Of a stretch of 64,000 nt of DNA, positions 46,101 to 55,695 are shown in pieces (the first letter of the stretch is position 1; every line of letters starts with the position of its first letter). The position numbers and the translations under genes were made by a program. Below the pieces are notes generated by a model, which saw only the letters and a list, made by a program, of their open reading frames with translations, had not been told where the DNA came from and did not search any database. The DNA is from Cognatundibacterium rivi (GTDB taxonomy: Bacteria; Pseudomonadota; Gammaproteobacteria; Burkholderiales; Burkholderiaceae_D). Location: NCBI RefSeq assembly GCF_018139565.1, contig NZ_JAGSPK010000001.1:891401-955400 (forward strand), given 5' to 3'.

Positions 46101-46979
46101 ATGCAAGAGCACTCTAGTAAGGTCAGATCAACTGACCTTAAACCCCACAGGTCATTGTTTGAACGATTGACCGCATTCATATCCCCCGAACCTGAAAATC
46201 GCGCTGAACTGTTAGAAGTTCTGACCGATGCACAAGAACGCAATCTGATCGATGCTGATGCACTGGCAATGATAGAAGGCGTATTCCAGGTATCTGATCT
46301 TTCAGCTCGCGATATCATGGTGCCACGCGCGCAAATGGACGTTGTCGATATTTCCCGCCCGCTGGAAGAATGGATGCCGGAAGTATTGCGTACGGCGCAT
46401 TCGCGTTTCCCTGCGATTGATGGTGATCCGGAAAAAGTGGTCGGGATTCTGCTGGCGAAGGATTTGCTCCGCTATTACGCAGAAGAAGTGTTTGATGTGC
46501 GGGATATGCTGCGCCCCGTTATTTACATACCTGAATCAAAGCGTCTGAATGTCCTGTTGCGCGACTTCCGTGCCAACCATAATCACATGGCGATGGTGGT
46601 TGATGAATATGGTGGCGTCGCCGGTGTTATTACGATTGAAGATGTGCTGGAACAAATCGTCGGCGACATTGACGATGAATATGATTTCGATGAAGAAGAA
46701 GACAATATTCTGGCGCTGGAAAATAAAGGTAATGGCAAACGCTGGCGCATCAAAGGTCTGACTGAGCTTGAGCAGTTCAACAGTGTTCTCGGTGTGCATA
46801 TGCCGGGTAATGAGTTGGAAAGTATCGGTGATTTTCTGATACGCCATCTCGGACAAGTACCGCATAAAGGCGATGAGTTTGAAATCGGTAATTTACATTT
46901 TGAGGTATTACGTGCCGATGCCGTTGAGGTGCAGATTTTGCAGGTGGAGCAGCGGCCAGCAAACTTGTTGAAAGAATGA
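46101..46979 (+). CDS. corC: CorC/HlyC-family CBS-domain protein (YbeX)
   Basis: A 292-residue cytoplasmic protein with two CBS domains (about 65-190; IMVPRAQMDVVDIS, VVDEYGGVAGVITIEDVLEQIVGDIDDEYD) and a C-terminal CorC_HlyC domain (about 205-290). It is linked to Mg2+/Co2+ efflux and, with ybeZ/ybeY, to ribosome function. ATG 46101 has no clear Shine-Dalgarno sequence. A 9-bp inverted repeat lies just inside the coding region and may affect translation. lnt starts within eight bases of its stop. Confidence 0.93.
   Translation: MQEHSSKVRSTDLKPHRSLFERLTAFISPEPENRAELLEVLTDAQERNLIDADALAMIEGVFQVSDLSARDIMVPRAQMDVVDISRPLEEWMPEVLRTAHSRFPAIDGDPEKVVGILLAKDLLRYYAEEVFDVRDMLRPVIYIPESKRLNVLLRDFRANHNHMAMVVDEYGGVAGVITIEDVLEQIVGDIDDEYDFDEEEDNILALENKGNGKRWRIKGLTELEQFNSVLGVHMPGNELESIGDFLIRHLGQVPHKGDEFEIGNLHFEVLRADAVEVQILQVEQRPANLLKE
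46118..46140 (+). promoter_or_regulatory. Perfect 9-bp hairpin in the corC start region
   Basis: TAAGGTCAG and CTGACCTTA are perfect inverted repeats around ATCAA, beginning 17 bases after the corC ATG. The stem could act in mRNA to tune translation of corC, or in DNA as a protein site. It lies in coding sequence at codons about 6-14. Confidence 0.5.
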
Positions 46980-46986
46980 GGCTGGT

Positions 46987-48582
46987 TTGCTGAAACGATT
47001 GTCACCAGCGGTTTTGCTTTCCACTTTGTCTTTCCGTTCAGTGCTGCTGGTGATGGCGCTGGCGGGCGTGGTGACCGTTGCGGCCTTTGCCCCATTCGGT
47101 TTCTGGCTGGGGCAATTGCTGAGCATGACCTTATTCGCTTCTTTGCTGCTCCGGCCAGGACAGCAGGCATTTTCTATTCGCCAGTCTGCCGTGCTGGCGT
47201 GGGTATTCAGCTTCGCCAGCCTGTTTACTGCAACCAGCTGGTTGTTAGTCGCGATGACGCGTTATGGTGGCATGCCAATCTTTCTTGCTGTTATTGCGCT
47301 TGCCTTACTGGCATCCTATCTGGCGTTGTTTGCCGCTTTGTGTGCGGCAACGCTAGTCTGGCTGCGGCAACGTTGGCAAGTCAATTCCACAATCTGTGCC
47401 GTATTGTTATTTCCTGCTTTATGGTTGCTGAGCGAATGGCTGCGTGGCTACTTGTTCACTGGCTTTCCGTGGGCAATTATCGGCTATGCACATACTGCCA
47501 GTCCGCTTGCTGGCTATGCGCCTGTGCTTGGCGTTCTCGGGCTGGGCTGGCTCGTCGCCCTCTGCGCAGGTGGATTAAGTTTGATGATCTTTACGGACAG
47601 CAGGCATGTGCGCTTGTTGATTCCTGTCACTGTCATCGTGCTGTTTGGTGGCGGTCAGTATCTGCGCACGATCGCATGGACTCAGCCCCAGGGCCAGCCT
47701 CTGACTATCAATCTGATACAGGGCAATGTTGAACAGGATAAAAAATTCGATCAGGATCACCTGAATGATTCTCTGCATTTGTACCATGATCTGATACTGC
47801 AATCGAAAGCGGATCTGGTCGTCACACCGGAAACGGCATTGCCGATGTTGTCATCGCAATTGCCGCCGGATTATTTACCCACCATTAATGCGTTTGCACA
47901 AAAAAATCAGAGTGCAGTGGTGCTCGGTGTAGCCGCACACGACGGCGGCAGTCGCTATGCGAACAGCGTTTTAGGTTTCTCGCCATCTTATGAGCAGCAA
48001 GCCTATCGCTATGACAAACATCATCTGGTGCCTTTCGGTGAATTTATTCCTTTCGGTTTTCGTTGGTTTGTTGATCTCATGCATATTCCTTTAGGTGACT
48101 TTACTAAGGGGAATGTGATACAGGCACCGATGCAGGTAAGGGATCAGTTTGTATTGCCGAATATCTGTTATGAAGATCTGTTTGGAGACGAAATCGCAGC
48201 ACAACTGGCTTCACAAAACAGTTCAGGTAAAAACGTTGCCAGCCTGTTGCTGAATGTCTCGAATATGGCATGGTACGGTGATTCGATTGCGATCCCTCAG
48301 CATTTGCAGTTTTCCATGATGCGCGTTCTGGAAACAGGGCGTCCTATGCTGCGGGCGACAAATACTGGTGCGACGGCGGTGATTGACGTTGGTGGGCGGT
48401 TGGTAGCGCAACTGCCCTACCTGCAGCAGGGGATATTGCAGGCGACAGTACAGGGGCGGCAAGGCGTGACGCCGTATATACGTTGGGGTAATGCGCTCGT
48501 GATGTTGCTGGCACTGTGCGGTCTGATACTTGCAGCTTATTTGACCCGCAGGTCTGCGCGTTTATGTCAGCGAGAGTCCTGA
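46987..48582 (+). CDS. lnt: Apolipoprotein N-acyltransferase
   Basis: A 531-residue inner-membrane enzyme that adds the third acyl chain to lipoproteins. About eight membrane helices enclose a periplasmic nitrilase domain with catalytic Glu in VTPETALPML, Lys in the KHHLVPFGEF block and Cys in NICYEDLFG. The start is TTG 46987, supported by GAGG five bases upstream; the next ATG (47053) would lose the first helix. It is the last gene of the miaB-lnt group, followed by a terminator. Confidence 0.95.
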   Translation: MLKRLSPAVLLSTLSFRSVLLVMALAGVVTVAAFAPFGFWLGQLLSMTLFASLLLRPGQQAFSIRQSAVLAWVFSFASLFTATSWLLVAMTRYGGMPIFLAVIALALLASYLALFAALCAATLVWLRQRWQVNSTICAVLLFPALWLLSEWLRGYLFTGFPWAIIGYAHTASPLAGYAPVLGVLGLGWLVALCAGGLSLMIFTDSRHVRLLIPVTVIVLFGGGQYLRTIAWTQPQGQPLTINLIQGNVEQDKKFDQDHLNDSLHLYHDLILQSKADLVVTPETALPMLSSQLPPDYLPTINAFAQKNQSAVVLGVAAHDGGSRYANSVLGFSPSYEQQAYRYDKHHLVPFGEFIPFGFRWFVDLMHIPLGDFTKGNVIQAPMQVRDQFVLPNICYEDLFGDEIAAQLASQNSSGKNVASLLLNVSNMAWYGDSIAIPQHLQFSMMRVLETGRPMLRATNTGATAVIDVGGRLVAQLPYLQQGILQATVQGRQGVTPYIRWGNALVMLLALCGLILAAYLTRRSARLCQRES

Positions 48583-48631
48583 CGCCCTGACGCGCTGACG
48601 CGCTGTCTGTAAGCACTGTAGATTTTGAAAT

Positions 48632-48672
48632 AAAAAATGCCGCCGATTTGTTAAAACGGGCAGCATTTTTTT
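48632..48672. terminator. Bidirectional terminator between lnt and the 123-residue gene
   Basis: AAAAAATGC at 48632-48640 pairs with GCATTTTTT at 48663-48671, extended by an imperfect GC inner stem. A-run and T-run flank both sides, suiting the two convergent genes. Confidence 0.8.
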
Positions 48673-48725
48673 GAGTAACTTCATCCTTCTGATACCTTAC
48701 TGCGTCATTGCAATTTCGCAGCGAA

Positions 48726-49097
48726 TCAGGCTTTCTTGCTGTTGGTTTCTATATCGGCCAGGCATTCTTTACCGCGCTGACTGATTTCATGCAGTCCGGA
48801 TTCGGGATTGATTTGTATGTGTCCCTTTTTTTCCAGAAATATAGCAACAGGCCCGGACAGCTTGGTTCCAGCGTCATTGGCAATGGCACGCAGACCATCG
48901 ATACATTGTTTGATGAACAAAACCTGACGACCATTCTCAGTGAGTTCCAGGCTGCCGTCCTTACGGTACGCGACCAGTTTGATGCCGGTCAGACGTTTCG
49001 TGTTTCTGCCTATGCAGGCGTTAGGTTTAACGTTTTTAGGCAGTTTGCTGATCTGTTCCAGAGCATCGTATTCATCAATACTTAATTTGTGATTCAT
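48726..49097 (-). CDS. Small protein of unknown function, possibly winged-helix
   Basis: A 123-residue soluble protein I do not recognise. Its first 60 residues (MNHKLSIDEYDALEQISKLPK ... GRNTKRLTGIKLVAYRKDGSLELTENGRQVL) have the length and rhythm of a winged helix with a beta hairpin. The C-terminal half (GPVAIFLEKKGHIQINPESGLHEISQRGKECL) looks like a second similar unit. DNA binding is only a guess. It is convergent with lnt. The ATG is at 49097. Confidence 0.6.
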   Translation of the reverse strand: MNHKLSIDEYDALEQISKLPKNVKPNACIGRNTKRLTGIKLVAYRKDGSLELTENGRQVLFIKQCIDGLRAIANDAGTKLSGPVAIFLEKKGHIQINPESGLHEISQRGKECLADIETNSKKA

Positions 49098-49364
49098 TGT
49101 GGCTTTCTTTTTCGGGATGTCGCTGAACTGAAGCTGTCAGCGACGATATTTACTGCAATTATTGCCAATATCCCCAGATCAACGGGCATGCGCCGCACCA
49201 GTCTGGCAGAGATATTTTCGAATGGGAATATATCATAGCACCACCCACTTTCCCGGTTTTGCCCCGGAATCATGGAATTCAAATTTTTCGGTGTCAGTCC
49301 ATTGCTGGAGCATGTGCTAAGTCAATTTGCGATAACTTAGCTAAACGAGAAATAAATCGCGGAA

Positions 49365-49379
49365 AGTAGTTGAACTACA
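49365..49379. promoter_or_regulatory. Palindrome resembling an RpiR/HexR operator
   Basis: AGTAGTTGAACTACA is a near-perfect palindrome that fits the HexR-type pattern TGTAGT-WWW-ACTACA except at the first base and the centre. It lies 106 bases before the -35 candidate of the TonB receptor. A glucokinase-HexR fusion is encoded in the same locus, so control by it is plausible. Binding is inferred from the motif only. Confidence 0.4.
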
Positions 49380-49484
49380 TTTGCTAATTTGTTTTTTGTG
49401 GAAGAAACGCAACGAGGCAATACCTTATCTACTCTCAGTTTTCTCTTGAATTTGAGAGTTGAAGTAGTTTTTTGTAGTCTCCGT

Positions 49485-49512
49485 TTGACAAATAATCTAG
49501 TTTTAGTACAAA
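49485..49512 (+). promoter_or_regulatory. Sigma-70-like promoter of the TonB receptor gene
   Basis: TTGACA (49485-49490), a 16-base spacer, then TACAAA (49507-49512). The -35 is perfect and the -10 is weak, suggesting activation or regulation. It lies about 90 bases before the ATG. Confidence 0.5.
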
Positions 49513-49603
49513 ATTGTTTTCGGAACGTTGGGTTCTGAGTGCACTTTGAAACAAAGTATCACTCCTGAGGTGTAGGTCAAATATAAGAGTGAGGGGACAT
49601 TAA

Positions 49604-52267
49604 ATGAAGCACGCTATGCAGAAGCGCGAGCATGGGCAGGATTTTGCGCGCCCGGGTTTTAAGTTGAGTCCTGTTGCGGCAGGTTGTGCAGTGTTGGTCT
49701 TGAGTCTGACCGGTATTGCACATGCGCAGCAGACTGCAGAAAACACTGTCGTTGTTACCGGTATACGCAAAGGTATCGAAGATGCGATCAGTGTGAAAAA
49801 AAATTCCAATTCCATCGTCGAAGCGATTTCTGCTGAAGATATCGGCAAATTGCCCGATACCAGCATCGCCGAATCGATTGCCCGCTTGCCAGGTTTATCC
49901 GCGCAACGTGTAAATGGTCAGGCACAACAAATCAGTATCCGCGGCACCTCCGGCGATTTGTCGACGGTCACACTGAATGGCCGCGAACAAGCCAGCACCA
50001 GCGCCAGTCGTGTGGTTGAATATGACCAGTATCCTTCCGAACTGATTAATGGCGTGACTGTCTATAAAACTGCAGATTCATCTCTGGTCGGACAAGGTTT
50101 GTCAGGCACGGTTGATCTGCAGACCGTGAAGCCGCTGGCATTTGGCGGACGCACTATTTCCCTCAATGCACGTGGCGAGAAAAATTCTCTCGGCAGCGAA
50201 AGCCCGGGCGCTCCAAGTACCGGCAATCGTTTCAGCGCATCCTACATTGATCAGTTTGCGAACCGTACCATCGGTCTGGCTGTCGGCGTCGCGCACAGCG
50301 ATAAACCGAACGTCAATAATTTCTTTGAAACCTGGAACTGGGTTGAAGGAAATAACGGCGTTCCTGCAGGCGTTAAAGCACCGCAAGGTGTGAAGGGTCT
50401 GGCCATTACAGGTAATTCCAAACGTGATGGCGTGATCGGCGTACTCGAATGGCGGCCATCGAAAAATTTCATTTCGACGCTGGATACTTACTATTCCAAG
50501 CTGTCACAAAATGAAATTCGCCGTGGCGTGGAAGTGCCATTGGAAAGCTGGTCCGGTGCGAATTTCTCTAACCTGAATATTGTGAACGGACTCGCCGTTG
50601 GCGGTACGATCAACGCCAGCCCTGTGATCCGGAATAACTGGTTCACCAAAGAGAGTGATATCAAAGCATTTGGCTGGAATAATAAATTCACCGTTGATCA
50701 ATGGACTGCCGTTGCCGATTTCAGCCATTCATCGGCAAACATTCATGAAAAACTCATAGAGATCAACTCTGGTCGCAGCGCAGGGAATATTGCCTACAAT
50801 TATCTGAATGGACGTGACATTCCTACCTTTACTTTTGCGGATAGTCTTTCTGATCCTTCTGCGATCAGCATAGGCGGCAAATATGGTGATGGTTACGTGA
50901 ATGTTCCATCGTTGAGTGACAAGCTCAATTCCATCCGTTTCAGCCTGAAGCGCGATTTCACCGATGGCTTTATCTCTAGTGCAGAAGTCGGCGTGAATTA
51001 TTCCAAACGTGAAAAGACGAAAGAGCATCTGGAAACCGGCTTCGATAAAATCGGCACAGGGTCGTTTTCTCCCAGCGTTTTGTACAACCCTCAGGACCTC
51101 AGTTTTATTGGCTTACCAAGCACGCTGAGCTGGGATATTCCGGGCGTTTTGTCTTCTAATTTCGGCCCCTACAAAGCCGCAGTCCTGAATCCATGGGGCG
51201 CGACGAAAAACTGGTCACTTACAGAAAAAGTCACGACCGGTTATGCGAAGCTGAATCTGGAAACCATGGTGTCGAATATTCCTTTGTCGGGTAATGTTGG
51301 TGCGCAGGTCGTGCGTACTGATCAGTCCTCGACATCGAATGCTTTGTTGTCTTGGCCTATCGCTGCGCTGGTGCCTATCACTGATGGTAAAACTTATACC
51401 GACGTTTTACCTAGCGTGAATCTGGCGGCTAATTTGCCTGGTGATCAGGTAATCCGTTTTGGTATCGGTAAATCGATCGCCCGCGCTAAGCTCGATGAGC
51501 TGAATGCGGCGCGTGAAGTCGGTTTGTCTAACGGCAAAACCGGAACACCGAGCGGTAACGGTGGTAATGCGCAGCTTGATCCATGGAAGGCAGACTACAT
51601 CGATCTCTCTTACGAAAAATACTTCGGCAAGAAAGCCTATGTATCTGCAGCAATATTCCATAAAAACCTGAAATCATATATCTACAAGCAAACGACACCT
51701 TATGATTTCTCGGCCATGAATATTGCAGGTGCGACGACAAACATTGGTACATTTACCCAGCCTATCAATGGTCAGGGCGGTAAGCTCGAAGGTCTGGAAC
51801 TAGCGGCATCTCTGCCATTGGATTTGTTGACTCCGGTATTAGATGGCTTTGGATTGACAGCCAATCTGTCGTTGACGAACAGCGCTATCTCTATCAAAGA
51901 CAGCCGTTTCGGTAGTCAGAGCGTGCCTTTGCCAGGCCTGTCGAAGAGCGTTGCAAATATTACGGCCTACTATGAAAAGAACGGCTACTCTGCACGTATC
52001 AGCCAGCGCCGCCGTAGCGATTTCGTTGGCGAAATCGGTGGTCCCGGTGGACAGAACGAGTTGACCTTTGTGAAGGCGGATAATGTCGTCGATCTGCAAC
52101 TTGGCTATGATTTCTCCAGTGGATTTGCGAAAGGTGCATCGTTGCTGTTCCAGGTGAATAATCTGACCGATACCGCGTTCCAGACGTATTCCGGTTCGCC
52201 TGATCGTCCACGCGGCTACCAGAAGTATGGTCGCCAGATGTTTGTCGGTATCAATTACAAAATGTAA
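49604..52267 (+). CDS. TonB-dependent outer-membrane receptor, maltodextrin type
   Basis: An 887-residue receptor. A long signal peptide ends near VLVLSLTGIAHAQ (about residue 42), and a TonB-box-like ENTVVVTG follows. The plug domain (about 50-170) holds IGKLPDTSIAESIARLPGLSAQRV and ISIRGTSGDLSTVTLNGREQAS. The beta-barrel closes with QKYGRQMFVGINYKM. It has the style of the Xanthomonas/Caulobacter carbohydrate receptors such as MalA. The downstream amylase and glucosidase genes argue for a glucan substrate. ATG 49604 follows GAGGGGA. It is monocistronic, with a terminator. Confidence 0.88.
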   Translation: MKHAMQKREHGQDFARPGFKLSPVAAGCAVLVLSLTGIAHAQQTAENTVVVTGIRKGIEDAISVKKNSNSIVEAISAEDIGKLPDTSIAESIARLPGLSAQRVNGQAQQISIRGTSGDLSTVTLNGREQASTSASRVVEYDQYPSELINGVTVYKTADSSLVGQGLSGTVDLQTVKPLAFGGRTISLNARGEKNSLGSESPGAPSTGNRFSASYIDQFANRTIGLAVGVAHSDKPNVNNFFETWNWVEGNNGVPAGVKAPQGVKGLAITGNSKRDGVIGVLEWRPSKNFISTLDTYYSKLSQNEIRRGVEVPLESWSGANFSNLNIVNGLAVGGTINASPVIRNNWFTKESDIKAFGWNNKFTVDQWTAVADFSHSSANIHEKLIEINSGRSAGNIAYNYLNGRDIPTFTFADSLSDPSAISIGGKYGDGYVNVPSLSDKLNSIRFSLKRDFTDGFISSAEVGVNYSKREKTKEHLETGFDKIGTGSFSPSVLYNPQDLSFIGLPSTLSWDIPGVLSSNFGPYKAAVLNPWGATKNWSLTEKVTTGYAKLNLETMVSNIPLSGNVGAQVVRTDQSSTSNALLSWPIAALVPITDGKTYTDVLPSVNLAANLPGDQVIRFGIGKSIARAKLDELNAAREVGLSNGKTGTPSGNGGNAQLDPWKADYIDLSYEKYFGKKAYVSAAIFHKNLKSYIYKQTTPYDFSAMNIAGATTNIGTFTQPINGQGGKLEGLELAASLPLDLLTPVLDGFGLTANLSLTNSAISIKDSRFGSQSVPLPGLSKSVANITAYYEKNGYSARISQRRRSDFVGEIGGPGGQNELTFVKADNVVDLQLGYDFSSGFAKGASLLFQVNNLTDTAFQTYSGSPDRPRGYQKYGRQMFVGINYKM

Positions 52268-52300
52268 TTGCCCCGGAAATTCAACACTGTAGTGAATCTG

Positions 52301-52335
52301 ACCCTTCTCTGACGCATGCCGGAGAAGGGTTTTTC
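52301..52335 (+). terminator. Terminator after the TonB receptor gene
   Basis: ACCCTTCTC / GAGAAGGGT 9-bp perfect stem with a 12-base loop and a TTTTT tail, 33 bases after the stop. Confidence 0.9.
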
Positions 52336-52450
52336 AGCATGGTTGTTATCGTTGCCATCGTCTGAAAAACATTCAAGCATAAAATGTGAAGACTTTGCGA
52401 TCGCCATGCCAGATTTCATCCGGCCTCACACATAATACGGGGACACCAAG

Positions 52451-53770
52451 ATGCCTAGTTTGACCAATAAACCCCTGCTGTCTTTCTGGCAGCTGTGGAA
52501 TATGAGTTTCGGTTTTTTTGGAATTCAATTCGGGTTTGCATTACAGAACGCCAATACCAGCCGCATATTTTCAACTCTGGGAGCCAGCCCTGATGATCTT
52601 CCCTTATTCTGGCTGGCGGCACCCGTCACCGGTTTGCTGGTGCAACCAGTGATAGGTTATCTCAGCGATCACACTTGGCATCCTACATGGGGACGTCGGC
52701 GGCCATTCTTTTTTATCGGCGCACTTCTAGCCTCGCTGGCCTTGTTTCTGATGCCGAATTCTTCTGCGTTATGGATGGCCGTCCTGGTGCTGTGGCTGAT
52801 GGATGCGGCGATCAATGTGTCGATGGAGCCGTTTCGCGCCTTCGTTGGCGACAAGCTGAATCCGGAACAGCAGACAGCAGGATTTGCGATGCAGACTTTT
52901 TTCATCGGTTGCGGCGCGGTCATTGCATCATTGCTGCCAACCCTGTTTTCAGACGTGTGTGGTTTCAGTAATGAATCAATGAACGGTACGATCCCTGAAA
53001 CTGTCCGCTATTCATTCTATGCTGGTGGTGCTATCTATTTTATCGCAGTGATGTGGACGGTATTTTTCAGTCACGAATTGCCACCGGCAGATCTGCAGGC
53101 GTTTCAGGCGGCGCGGCAGAAAAAGGTTGGGATTGCTAATGTACTCAAAGAGATCATGGCCGGTTTTCGCCAGATGCCGCAGACCATGGTGCAACTGGCG
53201 ATCGTGCAGTTTTTTACCTGGATTGCTTTGTTTTCGATGTGGATTTACACCACGTCTGCCGTGGCCGACAACGTATTCGGTACGACGGATTCTCATTCCG
53301 TATTTTTTCAGGATGCCGGAAACTGGGTAGGAACGATGTTTGCCGTCTACAACGGCGTCTCGGCACTGGCAGCATTTTTGCTACCGGTTTTCGCCCGCCT
53401 GACCAGTAAAAAAACGGTGCATCTGACTTGTCTCGTGCTCGGTGGCATGGGCTTGATGAGTATGTTCCTGATCACCCAGAAAGAATGGCTGCTGCTGCCT
53501 ATGATCGGGGTCGGTGTTGCATGGGCCAGTATTCTGACTATGCCATATTCGATACTTGCGTCAGCACTGCCTGCCGAAAAGATGGGCTACTACATGGGCG
53601 TGTTCAACTTCTTTATTGTGATCCCACAAATTGTCAGCGGCTTATTGTTAGGCTTTGTGACGAAGACTTTCTTTCATGGACATACCATGCAAACGCTGGT
53701 GCTTGGTGGCGCATGCATGATATTGGCGGGTTTGCTGACGCTGATCGTGAAAGATGAGTCGCACAGATAA
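52451..53770 (+). CDS. MFS sugar transporter, SLC45 / MalY type
   Basis: A 439-residue inner-membrane transporter with twelve helices. The motif HPTWGRRRPFFFIGA between helices 2 and 3 and FWLAAPVTGLLVQPVIGYLSD mark the SLC45-like sucrose/maltose symporters found in glucan loci. It probably imports glucose, maltose or a short maltodextrin from the periplasm. The start ATG 52451 is preceded by a GGGGACACCAAG stretch. It precedes the amylase, separated by a hairpin. Confidence 0.9.
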   Translation: MPSLTNKPLLSFWQLWNMSFGFFGIQFGFALQNANTSRIFSTLGASPDDLPLFWLAAPVTGLLVQPVIGYLSDHTWHPTWGRRRPFFFIGALLASLALFLMPNSSALWMAVLVLWLMDAAINVSMEPFRAFVGDKLNPEQQTAGFAMQTFFIGCGAVIASLLPTLFSDVCGFSNESMNGTIPETVRYSFYAGGAIYFIAVMWTVFFSHELPPADLQAFQAARQKKVGIANVLKEIMAGFRQMPQTMVQLAIVQFFTWIALFSMWIYTTSAVADNVFGTTDSHSVFFQDAGNWVGTMFAVYNGVSALAAFLLPVFARLTSKKTVHLTCLVLGGMGLMSMFLITQKEWLLLPMIGVGVAWASILTMPYSILASALPAEKMGYYMGVFNFFIVIPQIVSGLLLGFVTKTFFHGHTMQTLVLGGACMILAGLLTLIVKDESHR

Positions 53771-53841
53771 ACACCGATACTGGTCTGAAAAAATTACCTT
53801 TGTTCTCGTCTGATTTTTGATTGTATTACGCTGATTTGAAT

Positions 53842-53893
53842 TCAGGTTGCGGTGTCTCCAATCTCCTCTGGCGCAACCTGATACTTTTCTTTC
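53842..53893 (+). terminator. 10-bp inverted repeat between transporter and amylase genes
   Basis: TCAGGTTGCG (53842-53851) and CGCAACCTGA (53872-53881) form a perfect 10-bp stem with a 20-base loop, followed by a weak T-rich tail (TACTTTTCTTTC). It could be a partial terminator or attenuator that lowers expression of the downstream hydrolases. Confidence 0.55.
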
Positions 53894-53934
53894 GTCTGCG
53901 CCCCGATTCCGCATTGACCGGTAAGAGCTACGCC

Positions 53935-55695
53935 ATGAAAAAAAATTTCCTGTTTTGTATTCCCATTTTGTTTCTGTGTTTTAGCAGTGTATGTGTATCG
54001 CCTTCAGCCTGCGCAGAGAGTGCGGACAATGACGTTCGCCTGAACACCAAAAGCCACCACAGCGACAGAAGCCAAAAAAATAAAATGGCTTCATCTGAGA
54101 ATCCCTTCTTTACCTGGAACAATGCGACCATCTATTTTTTACTGACCGACCGTTTTTACAATGCAAATCCAGCCAATGATCTTGCGTACGGCAGAAAAAA
54201 AGACGCCGCACCATTACGTGGTTATATGGGCGGCGATCTGGCCGGTATTACGGCAAAAATAAAAGAAGGCTATTTCAATCAGCTGGGTGTGGACGCGATC
54301 TGGCTGACGCCGCCAGTCGAACAGGTTCATGGCGCGGCAGACGAAGGCAGCGGAAAATCATACGGCTTTCATGGTTACTGGGCACGTGATTTCACCAGCG
54401 TTGATGCCAACCTCGGTACCGACGCCGATATGCGCGAACTGGTCGATACCGCGCATGCACATGGCATACGCGTCTTGCTCGATATCGTCATGAATCACGT
54501 TGGCCCGCAGACTGAGCAAGATACTGCCTGGCCGGAAAGCTGGGTGCGCGATGCGCCTGTCTGTACTTACAAAGATGTGGCAAGCACAGTCAGTTGCACA
54601 TTGGTGCAAGGTTTGCCGGATATCCGCACCGACCGTCATGAGCCAACGCCATTGCCGCCGTTTCTGATCGATAAGTGGAAAGCCGAAGGCCGTTATGCCA
54701 AAGAAATCAGCGAGCTGGATCAGTTTTTTAAACGTACCGGCTATCCGCGTGCGCCCAGGTATTACCTGATGAAATGGCATACCGACTGGATCAGGAAATA
54801 CGGTGTCGATGGTTTTCGCGCCGATACCGTCAAGCACGTTGAGCCGGGTGTCTGGAAAGAACTGAAGCAACTCGCCAGCAGTGCTTATGAAGAGTGGAAA
54901 ACTGCGAACCCACAAAAAAAAGTCGGAGACACGCCTTTTTTTATGACCGCCGAAGTTTACGGTTATTCGATTGCTGAAGGCCAGAAGTTTACGATGGATG
55001 GTGGCAGCCAGATTAATTTTTACCAAAACGGTTTTGATAATCTGATTAATTTTGGTTTCAAGTCTGATGCGAAGAAAGATCGCGAACAGCTCTTCAGCAC
55101 GTATTCAGCGCGACTGCACGGTGATCTGCAAGGCTACTCGGTTCTCAATTACATCAGCTCTCATGACGACAGTGCACCTTTTGATCTGCAACGGCACCAG
55201 CCTTTTGAGGCGGCGACGCGACTCTTGCTGAGCCCGGGCGCAGCGCAGATTTATTACGGCGACGAAACCGCGCGTGATATTGATGTGAAAGAAGCGCAGG
55301 GCGATGCCAGACTGCGTTCCCTCATGAATTGGGATGCGCTGAAGGCGAATGCAATACAGCAGGATTACCGGATTGCCGATGTGTTCGCACACTGGAAAAA
55401 ACTTGCGTCGTTCCGCAGACTACATCCTGCGGTTGGCGCCGGAATACATCAGAAAATCAATGATCGTCCTTATACATTCAAGCGCACATACGACAATCAC
55501 GGTCAGCATGACAAAGTGGTGGTGGCACTGGATTTACCTGCACATCAGGAAAACCGTATTTCAGTTGCGGGCATATTTTCTGACGGCCAGAGATTACGTG
55601 ATCATTATTCAGGAAAGACGGCAATCGTGGTGAAAGGTAGCGTGACTTTCGCGAGCCAGTTTCCGATTGCTCTGATTGCACAGGACGCACCATGA
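53935..55695 (+). CDS. Exported GH13 alpha-amylase, MalS-like
   Basis: A 586-residue amylase with a signal peptide (MKKNFLFCIPILFLCFSSVCVSPSACA), so periplasmic or secreted. The GH13 regions are in order: DIVMNHVG (about 183-190), GFRADTVKHV with nucleophile Asp297, MTAEVYG with acid/base Glu340, and SSHDD (about 408-412) with the third acid. It resembles E. coli MalS in style. It cuts alpha-1,4 glucans into shorter maltodextrins. ATG 53935 is chosen for the signal peptide. It overlaps the GH31 gene by four bases (ATGA). Confidence 0.92.
   Translation: MKKNFLFCIPILFLCFSSVCVSPSACAESADNDVRLNTKSHHSDRSQKNKMASSENPFFTWNNATIYFLLTDRFYNANPANDLAYGRKKDAAPLRGYMGGDLAGITAKIKEGYFNQLGVDAIWLTPPVEQVHGAADEGSGKSYGFHGYWARDFTSVDANLGTDADMRELVDTAHAHGIRVLLDIVMNHVGPQTEQDTAWPESWVRDAPVCTYKDVASTVSCTLVQGLPDIRTDRHEPTPLPPFLIDKWKAEGRYAKEISELDQFFKRTGYPRAPRYYLMKWHTDWIRKYGVDGFRADTVKHVEPGVWKELKQLASSAYEEWKTANPQKKVGDTPFFMTAEVYGYSIAEGQKFTMDGGSQINFYQNGFDNLINFGFKSDAKKDREQLFSTYSARLHGDLQGYSVLNYISSHDDSAPFDLQRHQPFEAATRLLLSPGAAQIYYGDETARDIDVKEAQGDARLRSLMNWDALKANAIQQDYRIADVFAHWKKLASFRRLHPAVGAGIHQKINDRPYTFKRTYDNHGQHDKVVVALDLPAHQENRISVAGIFSDGQRLRDHYSGKTAIVVKGSVTFASQFPIALIAQDAP

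Larger units (their letters stand above)
49098..49603. other. 506-base A+T-rich region upstream of the TonB receptor
   Basis: It contains no supported ORF. It holds inverted repeats CTAAGT/ACTTAG (49314-49340 area), the operator-like palindrome at 49365-49379, ACTCTCA/TGAGAGT (49430-49460 area), a promoter candidate at 49485-49512 and the ribosome site GAGGGGA just before the receptor gene. Confidence 0.5.

Noticed and set aside
48708..49085. Plus-strand 125-codon ORF opposite the 123-residue gene
   Set aside because: The minus-strand frame has a normal start, terminator and protein-like composition; the plus-strand frame is its shadow.
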